64,000 nt of DNA, from the NCBI RefSeq assembly GCF_049537125.1, contig NZ_JBMVQY010000001.1:62001-126000 (forward strand). The letters are read 5' to 3'. The notes beneath the pieces were generated by a model. It was not told the DNA's origin, made no database searches, and saw nothing but the letters and a program-made list of their open reading frames with translations. This document shows, piece after piece, positions 35,475 through 46,600 of the stretch. The stretch's first letter is position 1. The number at the start of each line of letters is the position of its first letter. Position numbers and translations under genes: made by a program. Origin of the DNA: Limisphaera sp026417315 (GTDB taxonomy: Bacteria; Verrucomicrobiota; Verrucomicrobiia; Limisphaerales; Limisphaeraceae).

Positions 35475-36343
35475 CACGCACCGTTCGAAGAGGTCGGAAA
35501 CGAGCCCTCCCGGCTCAACACCGCCGGGGCGGGCCGGGGTCGCTCCAGCCGCTGCCGCAGCCACCCGATCCACCCCCGCGCCCGCACCGGCTGGATCAAT
35601 GTCTCGGTCAGGAACGCCCGCAGTTGCTCCAGCGACACCCCGCGCACCAATTGACCACCGTAGGCATACGATACGGCCCCGGTTTCCTCCGAGACCACCA
35701 CCACCACCGCATCCGTTTCCTCGCTCAAGCCCAGAGCGGCCCGATGCCGGGTTCCCAGCGTGGGATCCAAATCGTCCCGACGCGAGAGCGGAAAAATACA
35801 GGCTGCATGCATGATGCGGTCCCCCTTGATCAACACCCCACCATCATGAATGGCATTGTTGGGAAAGAAAATGCACTCCAGCATTTCCGGGGTGGCCGCG
35901 CAGTCCACCAGGATGCCGGACTCCACCACGTCGATCAACCGAATGGACTGCTCGATGGCCATCAGCGCGCCGATGCGAAGTTCCGACAACCGTTCGCACG
36001 CCTTGACGATGACCTCGATGCTCTCGCGCTGCTCCTGCGGCGTGGCGAACAGCGGCAGCCGGCCCACTTGCGCCAACATGTGCCGGAGTTCCGGCTGAAA
36101 GATCACCAGAGCCGCCACCACCACAAAGGCCGAGAAGGTCCCCAGCAACCACCGCAAGACCTGCAGATCCAGCAGGTACACCACCACGCCCAGGCTCAAC
36201 AGGCTCAGGATAAACCCCAACACCACCGGCCAGCCGCGCGTACCCCGCACAAACCGCAGGGCCTGGTAGATCACCACCGTCAGAATGATGATCTCCAGCA
36301 ACGGCCGGCCCCAGGCAGCCAGCGATGTCCAGGTCCAGTCCAT
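35474..36343 (-). CDS. cdaA: Diadenylate cyclase (CdaA), c-di-AMP synthase
   Basis: 289 residues. Three N-terminal helices (LLEIIILTVVIYQALRFV, WPVVLGFILSLLSLGVVVYL, LLGTFSAFVVVAALVIFQ) precede the DAC domain, which keeps both catalytic motifs: NAIHDGGVLI (DGG variant of DGA) and GTRHRAALGLSEETDAV (RHR). It joins two ATP to c-di-AMP, which controls potassium and osmolyte balance and cell-wall homeostasis. Starts four bases after the folP stop. Confidence 0.95.
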   Translation of the reverse strand: MDWTWTSLAAWGRPLLEIIILTVVIYQALRFVRGTRGWPVVLGFILSLLSLGVVVYLLDLQVLRWLLGTFSAFVVVAALVIFQPELRHMLAQVGRLPLFATPQEQRESIEVIVKACERLSELRIGALMAIEQSIRLIDVVESGILVDCAATPEMLECIFFPNNAIHDGGVLIKGDRIMHAACIFPLSRRDDLDPTLGTRHRAALGLSEETDAVVVVVSEETGAVSYAYGGQLVRGVSLEQLRAFLTETLIQPVRARGWIGWLRQRLERPRPAPAVLSREGSFPTSSNGA

Positions 36344-36347
36344 CCCG

Positions 36348-37232
36348 TCAACGGCTCAAGATGGCTTCCATCACACGAATCGCCTGCACCGTCTCGGCCA
36401 CATCGTGCACCCGCAGCACGGCCACCCCCTGGCAGACCGCCCACGCCGCACAAGCCAGCGACCCCGGCAGCCGCGCCTCCACCGGGGCCCCGGTAATCGC
36501 GCCCAAAAAGGATTTTCGCGATACGCCCAGCAGCAGAGGTCGCCCCAGCCTTCTAAAACTCGCCAACGCCCGCAGCAATTGCAAATTATGCGCCACCGTC
36601 TTGCCGAAGCCGATGCCCACGTCCAACACCACTTGCACCGGTCTCACGCCCGCCTCGGCCAGCCGTTGGAGGCGCTCCTCGAAAAACGCCCCCACCTCGG
36701 CCACGACGTCCCGGTACACCGGTCGCTCCTGCATGGTCTGGGGCGTCCCCTGCATGTGCATGCAGACGTAGCCCGCCCCGGCCTCGGCCACCCGGCGCCA
36801 CATCGTCGGATCCGAACGGTTGGCCCCGACGTCATTGACGATGCACGCCCCGGCGGCCAACGCCTCCGCGGCCACTTCCGGCTTCATGGTGTCCACCGAC
36901 ACCGGTACGCGACACTGCCGGACCAACCCCGCAATCACGGGCACCACACGCCGACGCTCTTCCTCCGCACTAACCGGCGTCGCCCCCGGTCGCGTGGACT
37001 CGCCGCCCACGTCCAGAATGTCCGCCCCCTGCGCGGCCAGTTCCAACCCGTGCTCGATTGCCCGGACCGGGTCCGCGTACCGGCCCCCGTCGGCAAACGA
37101 GTCCGGCGTCACGTTCACAATCCCCATCACCAGGGTCCGCGACGGGAACGTCCAACGATGCGGCCCCGCCTGCCAGACCATCGACGCTGCCGTGAGAGCC
37201 TCCCCGCTGGGTGTCCCGCAGGTTTCTTTCAT
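36348..37232 (-). CDS. folP: Dihydropteroate synthase
   Basis: Folate pathway: joins pABA to dihydropterin pyrophosphate; sulfonamide target. 294 residues. Family motifs are TLVMGIVNVTPDSFADGG, ILDVGGESTRPGATPV, VNDVGANRSDP, and LLGVSRKSFLGAITG. First gene of the folP-cdaA-cdaR-glmM run. The first ~20 residues may be an over-long start. Confidence 0.95.
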   Translation of the reverse strand: MKETCGTPSGEALTAASMVWQAGPHRWTFPSRTLVMGIVNVTPDSFADGGRYADPVRAIEHGLELAAQGADILDVGGESTRPGATPVSAEEERRRVVPVIAGLVRQCRVPVSVDTMKPEVAAEALAAGACIVNDVGANRSDPTMWRRVAEAGAGYVCMHMQGTPQTMQERPVYRDVVAEVGAFFEERLQRLAEAGVRPVQVVLDVGIGFGKTVAHNLQLLRALASFRRLGRPLLLGVSRKSFLGAITGAPVEARLPGSLACAAWAVCQGVAVLRVHDVAETVQAIRVMEAILSR

Positions 37233-37295
37233 TTCCCCTCGCGCCGCAAAGATCCGGGCCGGGGCAACGACACCACGGTTCCCGGTGAGGGATCG

Positions 37296-37697
37296 CTAAT
37301 AACCGGAACCTCCGCGCCCCCGCTGGATGAGTTCGATTTCGTAGCCCTCCGGCGCATCGATGAAGGCAAAGCCGCTCCCATCCTCCCGCAGGTGCGGCGG
37401 CTCGGAAAAATCCAGGCCGAACTTCCGCAGGTGTTCCCGAAACGCCTCCAGGCTGTCCACCTCGAAGGCCAGATGGGTCAGATCCGGCTGCACCTGCACC
37501 GGCCCGCTGGCCGGGTAACAACAGATCTCGATGAGCTCCTCGCTTTCCGGTGCCTTCAAAAACACCAGTTCCGAACCGCGTGGCGACTTGTGCCGGCGCA
37601 CCTCTTCCAGCCCCAGCACCTCCCGATAAAACCGAACGGTCCGCTCCAGGTCGTTGACCCGATACCGCGTATGCAACAGCTTTCGTACGATTGCCAT
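37296..37697 (-). CDS. VOC family protein, glyoxalase I-like
   Basis: 133 residues, one vicinal-oxygen-chelate domain. Metal ligands fit glyoxalase I: His in LLHTRYRV, Glu in GSELVFLK, His in LTHLAFEV, Glu in GYEIELIQRG. It would turn methylglyoxal hemithioacetal into a lactoyl thioester. The ending FIDAPEGYEIELIQ is typical. It lies 63 bases upstream of folP and may share its transcript. Confidence 0.88.
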   Translation of the reverse strand: MAIVRKLLHTRYRVNDLERTVRFYREVLGLEEVRRHKSPRGSELVFLKAPESEELIEICCYPASGPVQVQPDLTHLAFEVDSLEAFREHLRKFGLDFSEPPHLREDGSGFAFIDAPEGYEIELIQRGRGGSGY

Positions 37698-37843
37698 GCC
37701 CGCAGCATAGGGCGCCCCTCGTGAGGATCCAAACATCTTTCGCCAGCAGCAGTGCTCCCGGGAAAAACCTGCTCTCGTCGACCTCCCCCTGCCCACGGCC
37801 GGGCAGCATCGCAAGACGCCGCAAGGCGACCGCGACAATAACG

Positions 37844-37871
37844 TTTACACCGGGCCGACCGCGACTAGCAT
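37844..37871 (+). promoter_or_regulatory. Sigma-70-type promoter of glnB
   Basis: TTTACA (5/6 of consensus) and TAGCAT (4/6) are separated by 16 bases, ending 21 bases before the glnB ATG. No NtrC/sigma-54 site was seen. Confidence 0.5.
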
Positions 37872-37892
37872 GAGGCCCTGACTTTTCGGCAT

Positions 37893-38231
37893 ATGAAGAA
37901 AATCGAGGCCATCATCAAGCCGTTCAAGCTGGAGGACGTAAAGGACGCCCTTTCTGCCCTGGGCGTCCAGGGCATGACGGTCACCGAAGTCAAAGGCTTC
38001 GGCCGCCAAAAAGGGCACACGGAGATTTACCGCGGCAGCGAATACACCGTGGATTTCCTGCCCAAAATCAAAATCGAAGTCGTCCTGCCCGACAATCTCG
38101 TCAACTCTGCGGTCGAAGCCATCGTCAAGGCCGCCCGCACCGGGAAAATTGGCGACGGCAAGGTCTTTGTGACCCCGGTGGAAACCGCCGTGCGCATTCG
38201 CACGGAGGAAACCGGGGATGCGGCGGTGTGA
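37893..38231 (+). CDS. glnB: Nitrogen regulatory protein PII
   Basis: 112 residues, the standard size. The trimeric PII signalling protein reads 2-oxoglutarate and ATP/ADP and controls nitrogen metabolism. The N-terminus KKIEAIIKPFKLEDVKDAL, the T-loop with the uridylylation Tyr (GSEYTVDFLPK), and the C-terminal signature TGKIGDGKVFVTPVETAVRIRT are all intact. No amtB or glnA adjoins it. The TGA is followed by a spacer to the thioesterase gene. Confidence 0.97.
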   Translation: MKKIEAIIKPFKLEDVKDALSALGVQGMTVTEVKGFGRQKGHTEIYRGSEYTVDFLPKIKIEVVLPDNLVNSAVEAIVKAARTGKIGDGKVFVTPVETAVRIRTEETGDAAV

Positions 38232-38403
38232 GCCGGGACTTCCGCAATCCGCGAAGCCAATTCCCACGCAACGCCCCCGGCGGGCCCGCGGCCGGCTTGC
38301 CGCCGTGGCACCCGGATGGCACCGCTCACGGAGCTCGTCCCGGACCTGCGGGAGCCTCTGCGCGTCCGACCGGCCGCCATGCCCTTCCGTCGGTCCATCC
38401 GGC

Positions 38404-38859
38404 ATGAACCCGCCGCTCACCTTCCGGCACTCGTTACGAGTCCGTTACGGGGAAACGGACCAGATGGGCACCTTTTACCACGCGCGCGCCCTGGACTGGT
38501 TCGAGTGCGCCCGTTCGGAATTCATCCGGCATCATTTGGGGATGTCCTATGCAGAGCTCGAGGGGGCAGGGCTGTTTCTGCCGGTCATCGAGGCGCACTT
38601 GCAACTGCTCGGTCGGGCCCGCTACGACGACCTGTTAACCATTGACGCCACTCTGGAAATGCCCGGCCGTGCCCGGTTGCGCTTCGACATGCACGTGTCC
38701 CTCCATCCGCGGGGCACCCCGGTCGTGCGGGGTTACACCGTGCATGCCTTTGTCGATGGCCAGGGCCGTCCCATCCGACCCCCGGCGTGGTTTCTCGACA
38801 GGCTTCACCAAGCAGCCGCGAGGCTCCAGGCCCCCTCCCCCGAGAACCCACTCCCCTGA
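38404..38859 (+). CDS. Acyl-CoA thioesterase, 4HBT hot-dog fold
   Basis: 151 residues, single hot-dog domain. The catalytic block VRYGETDQMGTFYHARALDWFECAR contains the Asp/Gln and the YHARYL-like motif of 4-hydroxybenzoyl-CoA thioesterase and YbgC. It hydrolyses acyl-CoA; the acyl chain is unknown. The ATG at 38404 starts MNPPLTFRHSL. Close spacing to glnB upstream could mean read-through. Confidence 0.9.
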   Translation: MNPPLTFRHSLRVRYGETDQMGTFYHARALDWFECARSEFIRHHLGMSYAELEGAGLFLPVIEAHLQLLGRARYDDLLTIDATLEMPGRARLRFDMHVSLHPRGTPVVRGYTVHAFVDGQGRPIRPPAWFLDRLHQAAARLQAPSPENPLP

Positions 38860-39087
38860 CTTCCGGGTCGCCGTGACCTCCCCGAACGCCACACCGCAAG
38901 TCGCACAGCCGGGAAAGGCCCCGGCAGATCGAAAAGTGCGTCCCTGCCTCGACAAAGCAGGCATTAGCGGTTGCACCGGCCCGGATCGGTGAGCAAATTG
39001 TCGTGGAAACCGAGCCCGTCAGCGTCGGCTCGACAGGGCTCGCAAACGCAACACAGAACGCCCGAACGAACACGGAGGATCGAGCCC

Positions 39088-39423
39088 ATGGAAACCCACT
39101 TCGCCAATTTGGAAGGCGCCCGCACGACCCTGGCCAAGGAAAGGGTTCTGGAGGACCTGCGTCAGCTGGCCCGCGATGCGGAGTCCCTGTTGCAGGCCAC
39201 GGCCAGTGACGTCTCAGAGAAAGCTCGCGAGGCCCGGGAACGACTGGCAGCCGCCCTGGAGCGGGCCAGGGCGACGTGTGCCGAATTCGAAGAAGGCGTG
39301 GTAACGCGCGCGAAGGAGGCCGCACGCAAGGCTGACACCGTCATCCGCCAGCATCCGTACGAGTCCATCGCGCTGGCCTTCGGTATTGGCCTGTTGATCG
39401 GCGCACTGATCGCGCGCAAGTAA
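39088..39423 (+). CDS. YqjD/ElaB-like (DUF883) membrane-anchored protein
   Basis: 111 residues. A long amphipathic, probably coiled-coil helix (~12-80) is followed by RQHPYESIALAFGIGLLIGALIARK, the C-terminal membrane tail that defines this family. E. coli YqjD and ElaB bind ribosomes at the membrane in stationary phase. GGAGG lies ten bases before the ATG. First of a three-gene set like E. coli yqjD-yqjE-yqjK. Confidence 0.85.
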   Translation: METHFANLEGARTTLAKERVLEDLRQLARDAESLLQATASDVSEKAREARERLAAALERARATCAEFEEGVVTRAKEAARKADTVIRQHPYESIALAFGIGLLIGALIARK

Positions 39424-39431
39424 CCCCGCGC

Positions 39432-39821
39432 ATGGATCCCGAAGCGGACGCCACACCCGGCTGGCGGGCCGGCCTGCGCCGCGCAGCCGAAGCGCTGTGG
39501 GGACTGGCGCGCTGTCGGCTCGAGCTGTTTGCCATCGAGCTGCAGGAAGAAAAGGAACGCTTCCTGTGGCTGCTCGTGCGCCTGGCGGTGATTGCGGTCC
39601 TCGGCGCGGCCGGCGGCCTGGTAATGCTCGGGTTGCTCACCTGGCTGGTCTATCAGCTCGCCGGCCTTTGGGGCGTCGCCGGCGTCGGGCTCCTTTGCCT
39701 GGCCGGGGCAGCGTGGGGCCTCCGGAGTTTGCTCCGCACTCTGCGGGAGGGCCCGATCCCCTTTCACCAAACCGTGGCCGAGTTCAGGAAGGACCGCGCA
39801 TGGCTCACCGGCAACGACTGA
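39432..39821 (+). CDS. YqjE-like phage-holin superfamily membrane protein
   Basis: 129 residues. A basic amphipathic start (RCRLELFAIELQEEKERF) leads to two hydrophobic helices (VRLAVIAVLGAAGGLVMLGL; VAGVGLLCLAGAAWGL), the form of YqjE/DUF1469 proteins. Starts eight bases after the YqjD-like stop, and overlaps the next gene by 22 bases. Function unknown; not a phage gene here. Confidence 0.85.
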   Translation: MDPEADATPGWRAGLRRAAEALWGLARCRLELFAIELQEEKERFLWLLVRLAVIAVLGAAGGLVMLGLLTWLVYQLAGLWGVAGVGLLCLAGAAWGLRSLLRTLREGPIPFHQTVAEFRKDRAWLTGND

Positions 39822-40093
39822 CGGAACGAGAGCAACTCAAGCGCCTTCTGGCCGCCGAGTCGGAGCTGCACCGGGCCGTGCTGCGCAGCGAATGGCAGCG
39901 CCTGGCTTCGTGGGGCGACCTGGCCCGTGGCTGGAAGGACGCGGTGCCCAAGTGGGCACCGGGGACGGCGTGGTGGACGCTGGGCAGCGCCGCAGCGGGA
40001 TTGCTGTTGGCCCGGCGCTGGAAACCACTGCTGCGGTGGGCTCCCGCGGCCTGGACCCTGTGGCGCTGGTGGCGCCGGTTCGGTGCCAAATAG
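39800..40093 (+). CDS. Small basic membrane protein, YqjK-like position
   Basis: 97 residues, rich in Arg and Trp, with one central hydrophobic segment (WWTLGSAAAGLLLARRW). Starts inside the end of the YqjE-like gene, in the +1 frame, so translation is coupled. It does not clearly match E. coli YqjK by sequence, but occupies the same place and has a similar size and charge. Confidence 0.7.
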   Translation: MAHRQRLTEREQLKRLLAAESELHRAVLRSEWQRLASWGDLARGWKDAVPKWAPGTAWWTLGSAAAGLLLARRWKPLLRWAPAAWTLWRWWRRFGAK

Positions 40094-40640
40094 TCGCTTG
40101 CCTCGGGCCTCGGAGCCGTTCCGGGCTTCGAGTCGGCCATCCGGAACAGGACAGCCCGGGCTCCCACAGGCCTCCCGGATCTCAGGGTGCGAAAGAGTGA
40201 TTGGGCCACTGAACCCGTGCGAATCCCTGGATAAAGCAGAAGGCTAAACGCGGCAACGACCCCTCTTTTCCTGCTGCCCCTCGCTCGCCTCCGCTCTTGG
40301 TCAGGAAACTCGACCAACAGATGGGTTCCTCCCGGTCCTTTGCCCCGAGCCGTCCCGCAACCCTTATCTGTGCGTATTGGATTCTGGGAACCTCCTGGCG
40401 GGACACGTTTCCCGACCGCCCTGCGACAACTCAGAAGCCGACAAACGCTTCGGCGCGGCTGCCCGATCGCGGGCCCCGTAGGTCACGGTTCCGACTTCGG
40501 CCGGGCACATACACTTTATTTGACCCGGCGGCGTGTCCGCACGTGGATCCTTTCCTCCCGCACCGGCGGACTCTCCGACACACGGCGTTGCGCTCGGGCT
40601 CCGGCGCACCTACAGGGCCCGCGCATTCGAGCGGCGTGCG
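40094..40640. other. Intergenic spacer between convergent genes
   Basis: About 0.55 kb between the YqjK-like gene and the end of the giant kinase. No gene or clear terminator seen. Confidence 0.4.
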
Positions 40641-43600
40641 TCAAGCAGTTGAACCCGATGGGCCCGGCTCCAGTGCGCGATGAAGTGCCCAAAGCAAGTC
40701 GCGAGTCAGGAAAGGCTTGGTCATCAAGGTCTCCAATTCCAGATTCTCCAGGTTCCGGATGGTCACGCGCTCAGCCACACCCGTCATCCCCAGGATGGGC
40801 AGGCGGACCCCCCGCGCCCGCAGGGCCTGGACCAACCCCGGACCGTCCAGCCCGGGCATCAGCATGTCGGTCAGCACGAGGCGGACCTCACTGGCATAGC
40901 GCTCGACCAACGCAAGCGCTTCATTGCCCTCGGCCGCCAGCAACACGCGGTAGCCATGTTTCTCCAACGTGCGCTTCAGCATGTCGCGCACGCTGGCCTC
41001 GTCGTCCACGACCAGCACCATCTCGCCCCGGGCCGGAGGTGGCAGCGGTGGCTCGGCCGGTTCTTCAGCCGCCGATTCGCTGATGGTGGCCGGAAAATAC
41101 AACTCGAAGGTCGTCCCCTGCCCGGGCAGGCTCTTGAACCGCAGGAATCCGTTGTGCCCCTGCACGATGCCCAGGACCGTCGGCAGTCCCAGACCCGTGC
41201 CCTTGCCCACCTCCTTGGTGGTAAAGAAAGGATCGAAGATCCGGTCCTGAATCTCCGGCGCGATGCCCGTGCCCGTGTCACTCACCGTGAGGCACACGTA
41301 GGGCCCGGGTTTGGCGCGCGGATCCAGGGAGGCAAAGCTTTCGTCCACGTGGACGTTTTCCGCGGCCAGCCGCAGGATGCCGCCCTGCGGCATGGCGTCC
41401 CGGGCGTTCACGCACAGATTCATCAGCGCCTGATGCAACTGGGTGGGATCTCCCATCACCGACCACAACTCCCGCGGGGCATGCAGCTCGGTCTGGATGT
41501 TTCGCGGGAACGTCTCCCGGATGATTTTTTCCATGTCCCGTAGCAAGTGCCGCACCGGCACGGGGACCCGGGTTCCCGGCGTTCCGCGGGCGAAGGTTAG
41601 CAGCTGCCGAATGATGTCGGCCCCGCGTTGTGCGCATTGCTCCATCGTCTCGAGCATCGCCCGGCTTTCCGGATCCTCCACGGTCTCTTTCAGGAGCGGT
41701 GCCGCCATCAGGATCGGCGCCAGCAGGTTGTTCAGGTCGTGCGCAATGCCGCCGGCAAGGGCGCCAATGCCCTGCATGCGCTGGGCGTGCAGCAGTTGGG
41801 CCTGCATTTGCTTGCGCTCGGTGATGTCGGTGAGGATCGCCAACACCCGGGGCGGAGTGTCGGGAGGCTCTCGGAGCAGAGTCCACCGCGCCAGAACGAT
41901 CCGCTCACCGCCGGTGGCCTGGGGGATGGAGAACTCGCCGGTCCACTGGGCTTCCCGCTGCAGGGCGGCCTCGGCCTCCGAAAAGCCGGGAAACAGCAGC
42001 TCGGGCACTTGTTCCAAACCCAGACCCACGAGGGCCTCCCGATCCCGCCCCAGCAGCCGCGCCGCCGACGCATTGCAGTAGCGGATCCGCCGATCCAGCG
42101 TCCAGACCAGGATGGCGTCGTTGGCCGCATCGAGCAGGGTCGCCTGCTCCTGCAGGCGCGCTTCGGCCCGTTTGCGCTCGGTGATGTCGAGGCCGCAGCC
42201 GCACAAACCGATGATCCGGCCCTGGGGATCGCGCAGGGGCACTTTGGAGGCGATTTTCCACGCAATGCTGCCGTCCCGCAGCACCACGCGTTCCTCGTAA
42301 TTCAGAATCGGCTGGCCCGTCTCCAGAACGCGCCGATCTTCCTCGGCAAATACCGCAGCCTGTTCCGGGGGATAAAAGTCGAAGTCCGTCTTGCCGAGCA
42401 CTTCCTCCTCCGACCGGGCGCCCATGTAGCGCAGGTCTTCCGGATTGGTCAGCGTTTTACGCCCCTGCAGGTCCTTCGCGTACACGACCATGGGCACCGT
42501 GTTGACTATGGCGCGCAGGAGCGTCCGTTCGCGGATCAGCGCTTCCTCCGCGCGTTTGCGGTCGGTAATGTCCAAGCCACAGCCGGCCAGGCCGATCACA
42601 CGCCCCTGCGCATCCCGCAGCGGCACCTTGTAGGTCAACAGCCAGGCCTCCCGACCGTCGCGCAGGACAATGCGATCTTCTCGACCCAGAATCGGCTCGC
42701 CAGACTCCAGTACCTGCCGGTCCTCCGCCGCGAAAACCTCTGCCTGTTCGGGCGGATAAAAGTCAAAGTCGCTCTTGCCCAGCACTTCCTCCTCGGACCG
42801 CGCACCCATGAATTGCAAATCGACGGGATTGGTGAGCGTTTTGCGGCCGGTGATGTCCTTGGCATAGACGGCCAGCGGCAGCGTCTGGAGGAGCGTGCGC
42901 AACAGCGTGCGTTCGGCCGCCAACTGATCCCGCGCCCGTTTCAATTCCGTGATGTCCAGGCCGATCCCGGCCAGGCCAATGATCCTGCCTTGCGCATCGC
43001 GGAGCGGAACCTTGGAAGTCAACAGCCAGACCTCGGAGCCATCCGGCCGGGTTAGGCGCTCCTCCCGATTCAGCACCGGTTCCCCACTGCGCAACACCTT
43101 CTGATCGTCCTCCCAAAACGCCGCGGCTTGATCGGGCGGAAAGAAATCGAAATCGGTTTTTCCGAGCGCTTCCGCCTCCGTGGTCACCCCGAGGTTCAAA
43201 CGATCCACCGGGTTGACCAGCGTTTTCCGTCCCTCGGTGTCCTTCAGGTAGAGCGCCACCGGCAGGTGATCCACCAGGGTTCGCAACAGCGCGCGTTCGT
43301 TCGCCAGCTTTTCCTCCCATTGTTGCCGTTCGGTAACGTCCTGCAGAGTGCCGAGAATCGCCGGTCTGCCCATGTACTCCACGCGCGCCCCATGTGCTTC
43401 CAGATGGATTGTGGAGCCATCCTTTCTCTGACCGCGGAACCGGTAATAGACCTGTTCCACCTCCCCTTTCAGCCGGCGCCGGATGTTTTCCTGCACCCGG
43501 GCTCGGTCTTCGGGATACGTAAGGTCCAGCGGGCTCAGCTTGCCGACCAGTTCCTCGGGTGCGTACCCGAAGATCCGGGCCAGAGCCGGGTTCACGTAGA

Positions 43601-46600
43601 GGAAACGTTCCTCGTCGAATAGATAGATGCCCACCAGGGCGTGCTCGCTGAGCATTCGAAAACGCTGTTCGCTTGCACTCAGCTCCGCCTCGGCCCGCTT
43701 GCGATCGGTGACGTCGGTCGTGAGGGTCGCAAAGCCGTCCGGACCAAAGGGCGCCACCGAGACTTCGAAGTGCCGATCCACGGGGGGCCAGTACACTCCC
43801 ATGCGGGTGGGCCGCCCGTGCAGGGCCACGGCCGAAAACTCCTCCAGGAAGGGCGGCGGGGTGGTGCCATAAACCTCCGAGGCCAGGCGGCCTCGCACTT
43901 CCTCGCGCCGCAACCCCATGATCCGTTCGAACGCCGGATTACAATCGAGGATGCGATAATCCACCGGCCGACCGTCCGCATCTCGAACCAACTGGTGCAG
44001 TACGATCATTTCTCCGGCACCTTGAAACAGGGATCGGAAGCGCGCTTCACTTTCCTCGATGGCCCGGCGCGCCTGGCGCTCGGCAGTTTGATCCCGGAAC
44101 ACCAACACCACGCCGGCCAGGCGCCCCTGCGCATCCCGGATCGGCGCCGCGCTGTCCGCAATCGGAATCTCCCGTCCGTCCCGACTCAGCAACAACGTGT
44201 GATTTGCCAGGCCGACCACGCGGCCTTCGCGCAGGACACGTTCCACCGGGTTCTCCACGGGCTGCCGGCTGAACTCGTTGATGATGCGGAAGACGGAACC
44301 CAGTCGTTTCCCCTCGGCCTCCTCTCGTTTCCACCCGGTCAATTGCTCGGCCACCGGGTTCAAATACTCCACGCGCCCTTCGGCGTCGGTGGTCAAGACC
44401 GCGTCACCAATGCTCTCGAGCGTAATGCGGAGTCGTTCCCGGCTCCGGAAAAGGGCCTCCTCGGCCTCTTTTCTGGGAGTAATATCCGCCACAAACCCCT
44501 CCAAGAACTTGAGTGCCCCCGAGTCGTCGTACACGCCCCGGCCGCGTTCCCAGACCCAACGCACCTGTCCGTCCGCACGTTGGATCCGGTACGTCAGTTC
44601 GAAGGGTTCCTGTTGTGCGAGCGCCGCCTGCACCACGTCCCACACGGCCTGCCGGTCCTCCGGCAGGATCAATTCTCCATAGCGAGGCCGGCCTTGCAAC
44701 AAAGCCTCTGCCGGATAACCGGTGAGATCCGCACACCCGTCACTCACCAGGACCATGGGCCAGTCCGGAGCGTTGACGCATCGGTAGGCCATGCCCTGCA
44801 GATTCGCCAACAGGGTGCGCATTTGGCGGTGGCTCTCCGCCAGAGCCTCGCGAGCCTGAACCGCCTCCGTGACGTCCTCCAGGGCCAGCAAAATCATTTG
44901 GGAGGCACGGGCCTCGCCGTACAGGCGCCGGGCATTCAATCGAAGGATTCGCGGGCCGAGTTCCGGCAGCGAGACCTTCAATTCGAAATCGTCCAGCCGC
45001 GTGTCTTCCGGCAGGATCTGCTCGAGCAACTGGCGCAGTTGCGGCTGCTCCAATGCACCGCCCCAGAGCGCATACAGGGATTGCCCCACCACGGTTTCCG
45101 GCCGGGAGCGGAACGACTGGTAAAACGCCCGGTTGGCCGAGACGATCCGCAGGCCCTGGTCCAGCACCAACAGGGGATGCCGCAGCGTGGCCACAATCGC
45201 CTCGTTGAGGGCCAGCGCTTCGGCCAAAAGCCGCTGTGCCTTTCGCTCCTCGGTCTGATCCCGGAACACAAGGACCACCCCGGTGATGCGGCCCTCCTCG
45301 TCGCGGATCGGCGCGCCGCTGTCGGCAATCGGGTACTCGCGCCCATCCCGGGCAATCAACAAGGTATGATTCGCCAGACCCACCACCCGACCCTCGCGCA
45401 ACACGCGGGACACGGGGCTTTCCACCACCTGACGGGTTTCTTCATTGACGATGTGAAAAACCTTGCTGAGCGGTTTCCCGCGCGCCTCGGCCAGCGGCCA
45501 TCCGGTCAGACCTTCGGCCACCGGGTTGAGGAACTCCACGCGACCCTCCGCATCGGCGACAATCACCGCGTCGCCGATGCTGGCCAGGGTCACTTGATGG
45601 CGCTCCTCCAAACGCCGGCGTTCTCGCTCGGCTTCGAGCAGTTGGCGCAGTTGTTGGGCATGGACTCTCTGCCAGAGATTCCATGCCACCAGCCCCAGCA
45701 GTCCGAGCAGCGCACCTGTACCCAACCAGATCGCCACGGCCCGACGCCGGGCGGCGCCGTACGCCTCTCGAGCGTCCATTTTGGCCACCAGCACCCATGA
45801 AGAGCCCGGTACTTGGGCCGCGGCGGCCACCACCGCTTCCCCTCGATAATCCCGGCCCTCGATTAATCCACGGGCACCCTGGACTGCCTGGACCTCCACC
45901 AACTCTCCTTCGCTCACGGGAAGCCACCGTTGCAGCGCCGAACCCGGCCAATCCCTGGGGTCGTTGAGAAACAGAACATCTTCGCCCCGCCGGCGCACCA
46001 GCAACGTCTCGGCGGTTTGCGAGGGCAGCGGCCAGGCCAGGAGCAGCGGATAAACATAATCCGACGCGCGCGTCACCAACACCACCGCGCCGACCACGGC
46101 TGCGTCGGCCACCTCTCCCGTCACCAGCGGCGCCACCACCGCCAGATTCGGCAACGGATCGGCCCCCCAACGGAAAAGCTCCGTCAACGCCGTTTCACCC
46201 GTGCGCAGGACATTCGTGAGGGTAAGCAGCAGCTCCAACGGCAGCGACGGCAGGTTGGGCCCCACTGTCAATCGCACCTGGGCGTGAACATCGGTGAAAA
46301 ACGCCTGCGCGTAACCTTCGACCCGACGACGACGCTCCAGCCGATTCTGCAATACCGCCGCCCGCTCCGCACGGGGCTCGGCCAGCCACTGCGTGAACGC
46401 CACCGCAAGGGAGGGGGTTTCCCGGTACAAGTCTCCATCCGCCAAGCGTTCCGCGCGCCACGCGGACAATTGCCGCACCTTGAGGTCCGCGATGCTCAAG
46501 AGGGTCTGCTCGGCCCGGTGCCGCAGCATCGCGGTTTGCTCCCGCTGAAGCCAGACGGCACCCGCCACCAGGACCAGGGCCGCCAATCCAAACAACCCCC

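Noticed and set aside
39432..39821. Holin-like protein as evidence of a prophage
   Set aside because: It belongs with the YqjD/YqjE set and has no phage genes around it.
43641..45800. A 719-residue plus-strand frame inside the giant histidine kinase
   Set aside because: Antisense to well-defined PAS domains; His/Gln/Arg-rich composition; no motif.
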